From positions 95,311 through 159,310 of the forward strand of contig CALSPN010000017.1 of assembly GCA_943788245.1 (NCBI GenBank): 64,000 nucleotides of DNA, given 5' to 3'. The notes below the pieces were generated by a model. It searched no databases. It was not told the origin of the DNA and was given only the letters and a program-made list of their open reading frames with translations. The DNA comes from an uncultured Verrucomicrobiae bacterium (lineage in GTDB: Bacteria; Verrucomicrobiota; Verrucomicrobiia; Limisphaerales; AAA164-E04). The translations under genes and the position numbers were made by a program. Positions 1 through 9,329 of the stretch are shown here, one piece after another. Within the stretch, counting starts at the first letter, position 1; each line of letters starts with the position of its first letter.

Positions 1-56
1 CAGTCTGACCGGATACCTGTGGCAACCAACATGCCAAAAATGCCCAGACAGGCCAT
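1..56 (-). CDS. possible 5' end of a gene running off the window
   Basis: An ATG at 56-54 on the minus strand opens a frame that stays open to the window edge and encodes a short hydrophobic start (MACLGIFGMLVATGIRSD), compatible with a signal peptide. No convincing ribosome binding site precedes it, and only 18 codons are visible. It would lie downstream of dnaB on the same strand. No family can be assigned. Confidence 0.2.
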   Translation of the reverse strand, partial: MACLGIFGMLVATGIRSD

Positions 57-80
57 TTATATTTTAACCGACGCACTAAT

Positions 81-1547
81 TTAAACGTCCGCCGGGACGT
101 CTTCTTCGCTGACTTTGGCCGCATTTTCAAATCGTGTAAATCCTTTGAAAAAAGTTAGATTCACGTCCCCTGTGGGACCATTTCTCTGTTTGGCGATTAA
201 CATGTTTACACCAATGGACTCCTGCTCTGATTGGGCAGGTCCATCATCATCGTCACCTTGACTCGGTTTGTAAAGCAAACCTATCAGATCCGCATCCTGT
301 TCGATCGCCCCGGATTCACGCAAATCAGACATTCGGGGCTTGCGGCTTTTGTCTTTTTCAAGCTCACGATTCAACTGACTGAGCACGATGACTGGCACTG
401 AGAGTTCTTTTGCCAATGCTTTCACACCGCTGGAAATATCGGATATCTCCTGTTGGCGGTTTTCTGCACGACGCGCAGTAGAGTTGAGCAACTGTAGGTA
501 GTCAATGACAAATAGCTTAATACCATGCTGCTGCGACATGCGCCGGGCTCTGGCTCGGAGCTGGAGGACGGATAATCCGGGAGTGTCATCAATCACGATC
601 GGAGCCTTGGCAAGCTCGGTCGCAGCTTGAGTAATTCTTGGGAAATCTCGTTCTGCAAAAAATCCATCTCTCACCGCGCGAAGGTTGATGCGGGCACGGC
701 AACAAAGCATGCGAAGAATCAGGGACTCAGCAGTCATTTCAAGGCTGAACACACCAACCGGTTCATTTTGTTCCAGGGCAACATGTTCTGCAATATTCAT
801 CGCCAGAGAAGTTTTTCCCATGCTGGGGCGAGCAGCAATCACGACCATTTCACCCGGGTGCATCCCGTGAGTCATCTTATCCAAATCGTGAAATCCTGAG
901 GATAGCCCGGTGAGCATCCCCTGATTCTTGTGATAAGACTCCAAGGTGGAAATGGCATCACGCACCAAGGTTTTGATCGACTTATCTTCGTTTTCAGAGC
1001 GCTCTTCACTGATGGAAAGGACGTCTCGTTCTACTGTGTCCAGAAGAGAATCAACGTTGTCCTGCTCTTCATAAACACGGCCGACGATGTCAGAGCAGGT
1101 ATGCAGCATTTTGCGCAACACATATTTTTCTCGAACAATTTCCAGATAGTAAGGGAGATTGAGCCCGGAAGGCGCTTTGTCCATCAAATCGTTGAGATAG
1201 GCCAGTCCCCCGACGTTGTTGAGTTGTTTGCGATCCCTCAAACTCTGGGAGAGTGTGAATATGTCAATGGGCTGCTTTTTATCGTAAAGTTCAGCAATAA
1301 GGTCATAAAGCTCTCGGTGACGCAAGTCATAGAAAACCTCGGCACCTGACTTGAATTTTTCAATGCAGGTGCCCATGTTTTCGTTGGGGTTGAGCATCAC
1401 ACAACCCAATACACCCTGTTCAGCCTCAATGGAATGAGGCGGTAAACGATCCAAGGGACTCACCTCTTCCTTGCGACGAGTTTGACGCTTGGTTCGTTTC
1501 AGGTCGGGTTTGTCACTGTGGGTCTCTGTGGCGGCGTTGTCTGGCAT
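81..1547 (-). CDS. dnaB: replicative DNA helicase DnaB
   Basis: Hexameric 5'-3' helicase that unwinds DNA ahead of the replication fork and recruits primase. After a basic, low-complexity N-terminus come the DnaB N-terminal domain (PHSIEAEQGVLGCVM) and the RecA-like motor. Walker A reads ARPSMGKTS near residue 240, Walker B LFVIDYLQLL, and the C-terminal region has SQLNRELEKDKSRKPRMSDLRESG. Translation is taken from the ATG at 1547. An in-frame ATG at 1610 would add 21 hydrophobic residues that DnaB proteins do not have and has no ribosome binding site. The product is then 488 residues, a normal DnaB length once the N-terminal extension is allowed for. Two DnaA-box-like 9-mers lie just upstream. 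Confidence 0.95.
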   Translation of the reverse strand: MPDNAATETHSDKPDLKRTKRQTRRKEEVSPLDRLPPHSIEAEQGVLGCVMLNPNENMGTCIEKFKSGAEVFYDLRHRELYDLIAELYDKKQPIDIFTLSQSLRDRKQLNNVGGLAYLNDLMDKAPSGLNLPYYLEIVREKYVLRKMLHTCSDIVGRVYEEQDNVDSLLDTVERDVLSISEERSENEDKSIKTLVRDAISTLESYHKNQGMLTGLSSGFHDLDKMTHGMHPGEMVVIAARPSMGKTSLAMNIAEHVALEQNEPVGVFSLEMTAESLILRMLCCRARINLRAVRDGFFAERDFPRITQAATELAKAPIVIDDTPGLSVLQLRARARRMSQQHGIKLFVIDYLQLLNSTARRAENRQQEISDISSGVKALAKELSVPVIVLSQLNRELEKDKSRKPRMSDLRESGAIEQDADLIGLLYKPSQGDDDDGPAQSEQESIGVNMLIAKQRNGPTGDVNLTFFKGFTRFENAAKVSEEDVPADV

Positions 1548-1602
1548 CTTTACCAAGGAAAAGACAATCAGGGGAAAAAGGCAAACACGACTTCTTGGAA
1601 GG

Positions 1603-1622
1603 TTATTCATAGGTTATTCACA
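1603..1622. promoter_or_regulatory. tandem DnaA-box-like 9-mers upstream of dnaB
   Basis: TTATTCATA (1603-1611) and TTATTCACA (1614-1622) occur back to back. The second matches the DnaA box consensus TTATNCACA exactly and the first differs at one position. They lie 56-75 bases upstream of the dnaB start chosen here, where DnaA could act on dnaB transcription. The regulatory role is inference. Confidence 0.35.
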
Positions 1623-2180
1623 AAGAAGGCGGCGGATGATTGACAATCCGCTTCGAAAATCCACCATTCGATAAGACGAATGGTGACGAAATTTCCGGTA
1701 TCACTGATTGATTATCTGAAGAATCTGGCAATGTCGGCCGAGTGTCATCGAGTTTATCTCAGGCTTCATTCAAAGCAGTGAAGCATCCTCGCTCGATTGC
1801 TGTTAGAAAAAAGAAAAATATAACTGAAAAAATGAATCAAAACAAAGTTGCCTTTTCCTTGAGCTCCTTGTGACGCTTGCCCTTTTTATCACCTTCAAAT
1901 AATCCCGCAGCGGCAGTTGGTGGCATGGATCAGGATTCCTCGAGGGAACTGAATCTTCCATCCAAGAATATCATCATTCACCAAGTATTGGATGCTGCAG
2001 ATATGAAGATCGATTTGAGAAAAACCCCAGGCTTGCCCCTGAAACATAAGAATTAAGGGACTGATTGCATGATAGCCCTCCGGTGTCCGTTCTATCCATT
2101 CGACACACGGCATTTGTTGAAGATCAAATCGACAATTCAACCTTGAGGTGTCAATCTCCAAGTGTTTAAGATTAAATTAC
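1623..2180. other. gene-poor intergenic region between dnaB and the beta-propeller gene
   Basis: This stretch separates two divergent genes and should hold both promoters. A minus-strand frame of 88 codons (1895-2161) overlaps the start of the plus-strand gene, is rich in Cys, Ile and His, and resembles no family, so it is not called. No RNA gene, strong hairpin or repeat was seen. Confidence 0.4.
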
Positions 2181-3506
2181 ATGAAGGCTTCATTCGAAAC
2201 TCTGCGTTTCCTTACCCATGGTTCATTCTGGGCAATTTCAGCTACTCTCATGAATTCAGTTTTTAGCTTGGCAGCCGCAGACTGGCCAGAGTGGCGTGGG
2301 CCGCATTCCAGCAACGCAATTGAAGAAACCGGGTTTCCGGTCCAATGGTCAGCCGAGGACAATATACGCTGGAAAGTCGATTTACCTGACCGTGGAAACA
2401 GCTCACCCATCGTGGTAGACGGGAAGGTGATCATTACTCAGGCCATCGAAAAAGAACATCGACGCATGACGCTGGCTTTTGACAGACAAACCGGCAAGCG
2501 CCTCTGGCAACAGGAAATCATTTACGATCAGAAGGAAACTACTCACCCGCAAAATCCCTACTGCGCTGCTTCGCCTACTACCGACGGTAAACGCATTGTT
2601 TCAACATACGGATCAGCTGGTGTTTATGCCTATGATTTGAACGGAAATATTCTATGGAATCGAGATCTTGGCCCTCAGGTTCACATTTGGGGCAGCGCCG
2701 TTTCTCCCGTTTTCCACGGTGATTTATGTATTATCTACCACGGTCCCGGCCCTCATGCCGCGATTTATGCCTTGGACAAGGAAACCGGTAAAACGGTCTG
2801 GAAATATGTAGAGCCCGAAGTGAACCAAAAAGGCAGGACCGATGGCTTTCGAGGCAATGAAAATGGTAATACAGGCTCCTTCAGCACGCCCCTCCCCGTG
2901 GCTTATCAAGATCGTGAAGCATTGATCATGACTTTTCCTAACAACATGGTGGCTTTTGATCCGGCGAATGGTGAAAAGATCTGGTGGGCTTCGGGCATGA
3001 ACCCTCTCGTTTACACTTCCGCCATTGTTGGAGATGGCATGGCGGTTGGCATGGGTGGCTACAAAGGTTCCACCATCGGTGTCCGACTGGGCGGAAAGGG
3101 TGAGGTCACCCGCTCTCACCGACTCTGGCAAAACGTGGGAAAAGGCAACAACATCGGATCAGGAGTGATCTATGAGGGCCATATCTATTTCCTCAATTCC
3201 TCCGGAATCGCAACCTGCCAGGATTTGAAGACTGGCAAAACCATTTGGGAAGAACGAGCCCGCGGACAGGCACGAAAAAGCTCCACCTGGTCCACTATGA
3301 TTCGCAGCGGTGAACACTTGTACTGCCTGAATCAAAGCTCGGAAATGGTCATTCTGGAAGCAAGCCCGTCATTCAATCTAATTGCCATCAACCCGCTGGA
3401 CAAGGCGATGTGCAACTCTACTCAGGCCATGTCCGACGGCGATATTTTCATCCGCACCTGGGATCATTTATGGTGCGTCAGCAAAATAAAGATAAATACA
3501 TTGTGA
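2181..3506 (+). CDS. secreted PQQ-like beta-propeller repeat protein
   Basis: Exported protein of about 441 residues built from PQQ-like (pyrrolo-quinoline-quinone type) beta-propeller blades. A signal peptide of about 32 residues ends near SLAAADW and is followed by DWPEWRGP, the hallmark opening of this family in Verrucomicrobiota and Planctomycetes. Blade motifs of the type YALDKETGKTVWK, AFDPANGEKIWW and CQDLKTGKTIWEE recur through the chain. The end NSTQAMSDGDIFIRTWDHLWCV matches the usual last blade, so the gene looks complete. The ATG at 2181 is preferred over one at 2148 because it starts directly before the signal peptide. Such proteins often accompany sulfatases and sugar oxidoreductases, as here. 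Ligand and enzymatic role are unknown. Confidence 0.8.
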   Translation: MKASFETLRFLTHGSFWAISATLMNSVFSLAAADWPEWRGPHSSNAIEETGFPVQWSAEDNIRWKVDLPDRGNSSPIVVDGKVIITQAIEKEHRRMTLAFDRQTGKRLWQQEIIYDQKETTHPQNPYCAASPTTDGKRIVSTYGSAGVYAYDLNGNILWNRDLGPQVHIWGSAVSPVFHGDLCIIYHGPGPHAAIYALDKETGKTVWKYVEPEVNQKGRTDGFRGNENGNTGSFSTPLPVAYQDREALIMTFPNNMVAFDPANGEKIWWASGMNPLVYTSAIVGDGMAVGMGGYKGSTIGVRLGGKGEVTRSHRLWQNVGKGNNIGSGVIYEGHIYFLNSSGIATCQDLKTGKTIWEERARGQARKSSTWSTMIRSGEHLYCLNQSSEMVILEASPSFNLIAINPLDKAMCNSTQAMSDGDIFIRTWDHLWCVSKIKINTL

Positions 3507-3989
3507 TCATCCCCAGACTGAAGGCCTCGGTCGGATGGATTTTGTTGACCTGCATATTTGTAATTCAATTAGAAGAGCCCAACAATCTGGACGCTGCAAG
3601 GGTGGTCAGTGCGGGTGAGGCATTGAAGAACCTGAAAGAAGGCAACGCTGGGTTCGCGCGCGGAAAATCACGCCACACACACGATACACCCGACTGGCGA
3701 CAGTCGCTGGAAAAAGGACAACATCCGTTCGCCGTCGTTCTGCGATGCACGCGACTCACGTGTGCCACCCGAACTTGTTTTTGATCGGGGCTCGGGGATC
3801 TGTTTGTAATTCGTGTAGCGGGCAATGTGGTGGACACCGACGTCACAGCAAGCGATTCATCAGAACGTCGAACAATCGGTACGACGCCTTTCACCCGTCC
3901 CCGAACTGCGTAAGAGACTCAAAGGCGACAGTGTCAGGATTGTGGATGCCGTTGACGACGTGCACACCGGAAAAGTGGCGTTGAAATAA
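3470..3989 (+). pseudogene. carbonic anhydrase relic (beta class), frameshifted
   Basis: Three consecutive frames together read as a decayed beta-type carbonic anhydrase. Frame one gives a hydrophobic N-terminus, then GEALKNLKEGNAGFARGKSRH and SLEKGQHPFAVVL. The next frame gives RDSRVPPELVFD, and another GDLFVIRVAGNVVDTDVTAS. A further frame supplies the C-terminal part ELRKRLKGDSVRIVDAV and HTGKVALK before the stop at 3987. The zinc-ligand segment normally reading C-x-D-S-R is broken by the first shift, and the central part with the second zinc-ligand pair (H-x2-C) is missing. It starts inside the 3' end of the propeller gene. A functional enzyme is very unlikely unless these are sequencing errors, and the internal loss argues against that. 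Confidence 0.75.
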
Positions 3990-4202
3990 GCGTATCGGAC
4001 GTGATTTTTTCCGTGAAACAGAATTACTGAAATTCAAAAAGCACACCGAAGACTCAGAGATGAGTAAACCTTAACTCTGCATTATTTGTGTTCTCTGCGG
4101 TAAAAAAGAAAAGTTCCTTTCCGCAGTAATGATTGTGACTATTGGAATCCTTCTCACCATTCTTGCCTTGCGATGATCCGTTTTTCTTGAGTGGATAGTG
4201 GC

Positions 4203-5663
4203 ATGCGAATTTTTCAGTTGTTTCTGTGGACGTGCTTTGTCATGTCTTGTGGGTGGACAAGCTGGGCAGCTCCCAGAAATATAGTGCTTATCTTAAGCGA
4301 TGATCACCGGTATGACTTCATGGGATTCATGGAGGAAGGGCCGGCCTTTCTCGAAACGCCGAATCTGGATCGCATGGCCAAGCAGGGCGCCCACTTCAGG
4401 AACGCATTTGTCACTACTTCACTTTGCAGCCCCAGTCGAGCAACCATCCTGACGGGACAGTACATGCATCATCACCGTGTGGTTGATAATCAACGTCCAG
4501 TGGCAGATGGGACACGGTTCTTTCCCGAGTACCTCCAGGAAGCCGGATACACAACTGGTTTCGTGGGCAAATGGCATATGGGCCACGATCATGATGAACC
4601 TCGCAAAGGTTTCAATCATTGGGTCAGTTTCAAGGGACAGGGAACCTATTTCGATCCCGAACTCAATCTGAACGGTTCCAGAAAGTCGTTCAAGGGATAC
4701 ACCACCGACATATTAGCTGATCAAGCGCTTGAATGGCTCAAGACACGCACCGATGAAGATCCTTTCCTGCTCTACCTTTCATTCAAAGCAGTGCATTACC
4801 CTTTTCAACCAGCGCCACGCCACCACGGACGTTATGAAGACAAGGCCATTGATTACCCAATGACCATGGCCAATACCGAAAGCAATTACCAAACTCAATC
4901 CAACTGGATTCGGGAGCGACGGTATGGCATCCATGGAATCGACCACATGGAAACCGGGCCACTTGACAAAGACCCAGTACCTTCCTTCGATGACCTTTAC
5001 CATCGCTACTGTGAAACCGTGCATGGATTGGATGAAAACATCGGCCGCGTATTGGATTACCTCGACTCCAGTAAACTCATGGAAAACACCATCGTCGTTT
5101 ACCTGGGTGACAACGGGTTTGCTCTTGGCGAGCATGGGTTCTATGACAAACGCGATGCTTTTGAAGAATCGATCCGCATTCCCATGCTTGCCATGGCACC
5201 CGGGCTCATCAAACCAGGTTCAAAAATGGATGCCATGATGCTTAACATGGACCTTGCACCTACCCTCCTGGAAGCAGCAAATATCAATATCCAAAAAAGC
5301 ATGAAATTAGATGGTCAATCCGCCCTCCCCTGGTTAAGAGGTGAGACCATTCCATGGCGGGATCACATATTGTATGAATACCATTGGGAATGGAACTTCC
5401 CGGCAACACCAACCACACTGGCCATAAGAGGAGATCGCTACAAATACATCTATTACCACGGAGTGTGGGATCGCAATGGATTCTATGACCTTGAGACCGA
5501 TCCAAATGAACGAGTCAACTTGATCAACATTCCTGCATACCAAGAGCAGATTCTGAGCATGCGAAGCCAATTGTTTCAGGAGTTGGATGCATCAGGAGGC
5601 TTAGTACTACCCGTGCGACCACCCAAGGGAGTACAATTTTACGACCGCAAATTGCGGCGATAA
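4203..5663 (+). CDS. secreted arylsulfatase-family hydrolase
   Basis: Sulfatase of the alkaline-phosphatase superfamily, about 486 residues, which hydrolyses sulfate esters, probably on algal or other polysaccharides. The signal peptide ends near TSWAAP. Metal-binding LILSDDHRYD follows. The formylglycine motif is CSPSR with the modified Cys near residue 75, continuing ATILTGQ. GKWHMG and YLGDNG supply further active-site residues. The C-terminal RGDRYKYIYYHG and FYDLETDPNERVNL are typical. The ATG at 4203 is preferred over a GTG at 4191 because it precedes the signal peptide directly. Activity needs a formylglycine-generating enzyme, not seen here. The natural substrate cannot be read from sequence. 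Confidence 0.9.
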   Translation: MRIFQLFLWTCFVMSCGWTSWAAPRNIVLILSDDHRYDFMGFMEEGPAFLETPNLDRMAKQGAHFRNAFVTTSLCSPSRATILTGQYMHHHRVVDNQRPVADGTRFFPEYLQEAGYTTGFVGKWHMGHDHDEPRKGFNHWVSFKGQGTYFDPELNLNGSRKSFKGYTTDILADQALEWLKTRTDEDPFLLYLSFKAVHYPFQPAPRHHGRYEDKAIDYPMTMANTESNYQTQSNWIRERRYGIHGIDHMETGPLDKDPVPSFDDLYHRYCETVHGLDENIGRVLDYLDSSKLMENTIVVYLGDNGFALGEHGFYDKRDAFEESIRIPMLAMAPGLIKPGSKMDAMMLNMDLAPTLLEAANINIQKSMKLDGQSALPWLRGETIPWRDHILYEYHWEWNFPATPTTLAIRGDRYKYIYYHGVWDRNGFYDLETDPNERVNLINIPAYQEQILSMRSQLFQELDASGGLVLPVRPPKGVQFYDRKLRR

Positions 5664-5668
5664 AAAAA

Positions 5669-5694
5669 GCCTTCCCAATTGGGAAGGCCTTTCG
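5669..5694. terminator. bidirectional rho-independent terminator
   Basis: A perfect palindrome (GCCTTCCC, AATT, GGGAAGGC; 5669-5688) sits between the convergent sulfatase and YceI-like genes. It is preceded by a run of A and followed by CTTTC, so it could end transcription in both directions, more strongly on the minus strand where seven U follow. Confidence 0.75.
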
Positions 5695-5718
5695 GTTGAT
5701 TATCATTAAGAAGCTCGT

Positions 5719-6354
5719 TTACCTTTTCTGGGTAAACCATTCAAAAGACAACGAAACTTCATCGCCGGTTGTGATCAAACCAAGCGCAATCTTGGGAGCA
5801 GGTGCCTTGATGCCATGATCAGACATCTTGATAATGACTTTGCCTGCAACTTTCAATCCCTTGTCCGTTGGTGAAATATTCACTGGCATTGAAATTTCCT
5901 TTTTCACACCGGAAACTGTCAATTCACCTTTGGTATCGTATTTCAGAGCATCTCCGATTTTACGCTCCCCCTTGGAGGGAGTCATTTCAGTGAGCTTATA
6001 AGTAATCCAAGGGTGGTCATCCGCATTCATGGCGGTCAACATGACTTGATCCATGGTAGGCTTTCCACTCTTCATGGATCGGGCTGCAACTTTGACATTC
6101 ACCTTGGGAGTCACTGACAATGCTGGAACCGCTTCCAGCGAAAGATCAGAAGGGAATCCCCCCTCAAGCTCCATGTTACCGGAGATCAATTTGCTTTCCA
6201 CCGTCCAGTCGTGCACGGTGGAAGTTCCATCAATTTTCATCGAGCTGCCTTTGAACATACCTCGATATTTGACGGTTTCAGCCGAGACAGATGCGGTCAA
6301 CAGCATTGCTGCCAAACCACCATTCCAGATAAGTCCTTTTAATTTGTGTATCAT
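5719..6354 (-). CDS. YceI-like periplasmic protein
   Basis: Small exported protein of about 211 residues of the YceI/lipocalin-like family, whose members bind isoprenoid-type lipids in a beta-barrel. The signal peptide ends near TASVSAE. The mature part has the family pattern: an early SSMKIDGTSTVHDWTVES, a central VTPKVNVKVAARSMKSG, and an ATG-proximal to C-terminal run ending with GDEVSLSFEWFTQKR. The ATG at 6354 is chosen over a TTG 12 bases earlier. It is separated by only 12 bases from the oxidoreductase gene start region on the same strand and may be independently transcribed. The ligand is unknown. Confidence 0.75.
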   Translation of the reverse strand: MIHKLKGLIWNGGLAAMLLTASVSAETVKYRGMFKGSSMKIDGTSTVHDWTVESKLISGNMELEGGFPSDLSLEAVPALSVTPKVNVKVAARSMKSGKPTMDQVMLTAMNADDHPWITYKLTEMTPSKGERKIGDALKYDTKGELTVSGVKKEISMPVNISPTDKGLKVAGKVIIKMSDHGIKAPAPKIALGLITTGDEVSLSFEWFTQKR

Positions 6355-6378
6355 ATACTTCTTCAATTAGGTTTAAAA

Positions 6379-7761
6379 TTATCCGAGGTCAAACAAGCTG
6401 TCGTCCAGTTCGATACGATTATTGTTCATGGTCGCTTCGTGTGCTTTAACAGCGATCACGTTAGCCTCGTATCCAAGCTGATATCCAGCTGCTGGTTTCT
6501 TGGACCCTTCAAGCTCAGCAAGATATTCACCTAAAATTTCATCGTCCGTATCACCGAAACTTGCAATGAAATCTTCCACACCCGACTGGTGGACATATGC
6601 ATTATGCACAAATGCCTCCAATGCATACCACAAGGGAGTGTCGGTGAAGGGGCTCGCCTTTGCAGCTTCTTCACCGGAACCGGTCACGGTAGTCAATTTG
6701 GTCGCATTCGCGACCAAATAGATTCCAACCTCCTTGTGGAAAGTATCCTTTTTGGCATAAACTTCCCAACCGAGCATGGGAGCATCAGCTTCCTTGAACA
6801 TCCAGGCTTGAGAACCACGAACCATTAATGCCGAATCCGTACCGTGATACATCTCGTATTCGGAATCGAAGCTATTACAAAGTGTGATGTCAACGTAGGA
6901 TTGAACACCATCGGGGTATTCCAGAGTGACTTGAGCCGTATCGGGAACATCGCGTCCATCCTTCCAGAGAAGGTTGGATCCAAATCCTGAAACAGCCGAA
7001 GGTCGACCAGAGAGGAACCAGTTGTTGGCATCCAACAAATGAATACCGATTTCACCTGCAATACCACACGACGTTTCATTATTTAAACGCCAATTGATCT
7101 CACGCTCACGTTCATTGCTGGGAGCAGCGCGCTTCCAACTGGTCTTTTTGTGCCACTGAGCACGGGCAAAAATAGAATGTCCCCATGCTCCGGTTCGAAC
7201 GTAGTCCACTAGGAAATGGCGTTGGGGATCGCTTCTGTATTGAAGTCCCGCCTGAAAATACTGTTTGGGCGTATTTTTCGCAGCCAGGGCAATGGCTCGG
7301 GCATCTTCAATGGAGGAAGCAATGGGTGCTTCGCAATAGACATGTTTACCAGCCTTCAATGCATCAATGACGATGTCTTTATGCTGATGACTTGGGGTAG
7401 CCACGACCACCGCTTCGACATTTTCATCGGCAAGCAAGTCCTTGTAATTTTCATACTTGGTTGCCTCAGGAGCAGAACGGCCAGTGCGGCGCAGGAAAGC
7501 GCCGTAATGATCACAGATGGCAACAACGGGTGCATTGGGCAACACAGCCAAAGTGCCAACAATGTCGCGACCGTGGTAACCACACCCTATCACGCCAAAT
7601 TTTACGGGAGGGCCAATGGGAGGCTTGCTTGACTGCGCATTTGCATCTGCAGGTTTGAAGGCGGTAGCGCCGCTGGCCATCATGGCCATCATGCCAGCCA
7701 TGGAACCTCCCTTGAGGAAGTCGCGGCGATTTAAGTCAATTTTTTCTGTCTGATCTGTCAT
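6379..7761 (-). CDS. Tat-exported Gfo/Idh/MocA family oxidoreductase
   Basis: NAD(P)-dependent sugar oxidoreductase of about 460 residues. A twin-arginine signal (NRRDFLKGG, then a short hydrophobic Met/Ala/Gly stretch) indicates export in folded form with bound cofactor. The Rossmann motif VKFGVIGCGYHGRDI follows, and the family signatures EAVVVATPSHQHKDIVIDAL and AGKHVYCEAPIA are present, including the usual E-x-P-like cofactor loop. The ATG at 7761 is chosen because AAGGG lies at a good distance and because the upstream candidate is a TTG. In Verrucomicrobiota such exported enzymes often work with DUF1080/ThuA proteins on sugars, and one lies directly upstream. The substrate is unknown. 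Confidence 0.9.
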   Translation of the reverse strand: MTDQTEKIDLNRRDFLKGGSMAGMMAMMASGATAFKPADANAQSSKPPIGPPVKFGVIGCGYHGRDIVGTLAVLPNAPVVAICDHYGAFLRRTGRSAPEATKYENYKDLLADENVEAVVVATPSHQHKDIVIDALKAGKHVYCEAPIASSIEDARAIALAAKNTPKQYFQAGLQYRSDPQRHFLVDYVRTGAWGHSIFARAQWHKKTSWKRAAPSNEREREINWRLNNETSCGIAGEIGIHLLDANNWFLSGRPSAVSGFGSNLLWKDGRDVPDTAQVTLEYPDGVQSYVDITLCNSFDSEYEMYHGTDSALMVRGSQAWMFKEADAPMLGWEVYAKKDTFHKEVGIYLVANATKLTTVTGSGEEAAKASPFTDTPLWYALEAFVHNAYVHQSGVEDFIASFGDTDDEILGEYLAELEGSKKPAAGYQLGYEANVIAVKAHEATMNNNRIELDDSLFDLG

Positions 7762-7844
7762 AAATCTTTGCCCTTGTGGGCGCTCATTCAATTGAGTAAT
7801 TACGGTAAAATTGTCACTTAATCACTCTGAGTCAAGGCTGGTGT

Positions 7845-9185
7845 TTAATCCAGTACTTTGATGCGAATGTTGCGCAAAGCAACAGCGCCATGGTCTCCCT
7901 GAACGAATAGTGAGCCGGGCTGATCAAGGTTGGCATCCAACTCACTGCCAGTAGCCTTGTTTACTTCCACGTTGCTGTGTACTTGGACGCCATTAAGGGT
8001 CACACTTATTCGATTACCCTTGATGGTAGCCTCTACTTCCTGCCATTCACCTGCGCGCCGGGAAGCTTGAAGTGAAACAGGCTTCACGCTGTATATGGCG
8101 CCATTTCCACCCATTGCAGGTTTTTTACCGTAGTCATCGAAGATTTGGATTTCATGGCGTCCTCTGAGATAAAAACCACTATTACTGCCTTTGGGAATCA
8201 GGTATTCGTAGCGCACGGTGAAGTTCCAGAATTTATCATTGGTTACAATATCGGTACCATGCTCACCTTTAGCTACTGTGTTGACCATCATGCCATTCTG
8301 CACATTCCAACTCTTGGCACCGTCTTTTTGGCGGAGCTTCCACCCATCGAGGTTAATGCCATTGAACAAAGGTTTGAAGCCGGCTGCACGTTCTTCGGCA
8401 CTCACTTCGTAGCGGTTGTTAATGGGTTTGCCATCACCTTTGGCAAGACCAAGCGCCCAGTGGATTCCTCCAAGGATGTGTTTCTGGTAGTGTTCACTGG
8501 TCCAGATATCTTCGCGATGCCCAAGGGAAGTGTAGAAAACCTTGCCTTTGCCATACTCGCTGCACCATGCGATGGGGTAATCTCCGGGTGCGGTGGTATT
8601 TGGATGGCTGTCCTGGCTTAAAAGACCGTGGACGCGATCGCGATGGAAGTTTTTGAGAATATAAATCTCGTCATGCACTTTAAAGTTTTCCCCATAGTGC
8701 TGACAAGCAGGATGATGACCATCTTCAACCCGAGCAATCACTGTCGCTTGTGCGCCATGAGTCTGGAACTCGCCACCAATCATGCCGACAAACTTGGGGA
8801 ATCCATGAAATGTATCTGAGGCAGAATGCATGCCAATGAAGGCTTTGCCGCTTTGAAGCCATTCCAAGAAATACTCGCGATTGGGGATGGGTAAATCACC
8901 CGTCGTATTGGCAAAAATAACGCCGTCATACTGCTTGAGGGCTTCTGGATTCATTTTTTCCGAAAGTTCCTCATCGTTACGCGCATAATCCACATCAAAT
9001 TCTTTGGAGTGATCAGCCAGGGTTCCCAGCACCGATTCAGCGGTGGGTATGGAAGAATGACGAAACCCTTTAGTTACGGTAACGACCAACAGGTTTTTGG
9101 ATGCGGCCTCAATGGAGGCGCCAGCTAGACAGGCTATCGCGACAATGAAGCCAGCGACAGGTCGGGTAAGTGATGATTTATTCAT
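7845..9185 (-). CDS. secreted ThuA-DUF1080 fusion protein
   Basis: Exported two-domain protein of about 446 residues. A signal peptide ends near GASIEAAS. A ThuA-like domain (roughly residues 30-250; LLVVTVTKGFRHSSIP, FIGMHSASDTF, PIAWCSEYGKGKVFYTSLGHRED) belongs to the glutamine-amidotransferase-like fold linked to trehalose and other sugar use. A DUF1080 domain follows (3-keto-disaccharide hydrolase type, about 270-446; FKPLFNGINLDGWK, SNSGFYLRGRHEIQI, GEWQEVEATIKGNRI). DUF1080 enzymes are proposed to cleave 3-keto-glycosides, so with the neighbouring Gfo/Idh/MocA enzyme it may form an oxidise-then-cleave pathway. That pairing is inference. The ATG at 9185 is preferred to a TTG at 9200. Confidence 0.88.
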   Translation of the reverse strand: MNKSSLTRPVAGFIVAIACLAGASIEAASKNLLVVTVTKGFRHSSIPTAESVLGTLADHSKEFDVDYARNDEELSEKMNPEALKQYDGVIFANTTGDLPIPNREYFLEWLQSGKAFIGMHSASDTFHGFPKFVGMIGGEFQTHGAQATVIARVEDGHHPACQHYGENFKVHDEIYILKNFHRDRVHGLLSQDSHPNTTAPGDYPIAWCSEYGKGKVFYTSLGHREDIWTSEHYQKHILGGIHWALGLAKGDGKPINNRYEVSAEERAAGFKPLFNGINLDGWKLRQKDGAKSWNVQNGMMVNTVAKGEHGTDIVTNDKFWNFTVRYEYLIPKGSNSGFYLRGRHEIQIFDDYGKKPAMGGNGAIYSVKPVSLQASRRAGEWQEVEATIKGNRISVTLNGVQVHSNVEVNKATGSELDANLDQPGSLFVQGDHGAVALRNIRIKVLD

Positions 9186-9329
9186 ACAATTTTCGATCAA
9201 TGATTAAATGGTCCCTGATTCTGAAACCAAGATGAAGCCTGTGATAACAGTTCATGACAGGTGTCGTCAGGCGTCAGAGTAGATTCTGGTTTAAGCTCTC
9301 CACGCAAAGGGTCAAGGAATCTTTCAAGC

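Noticed and set aside
1895..2161. Minus-strand frame of 88 codons upstream of the propeller gene
   Set aside because: It overlaps the start region of a well-supported gene, has an odd Cys/His/Ile-rich composition, no ribosome binding site and no recognised motif.
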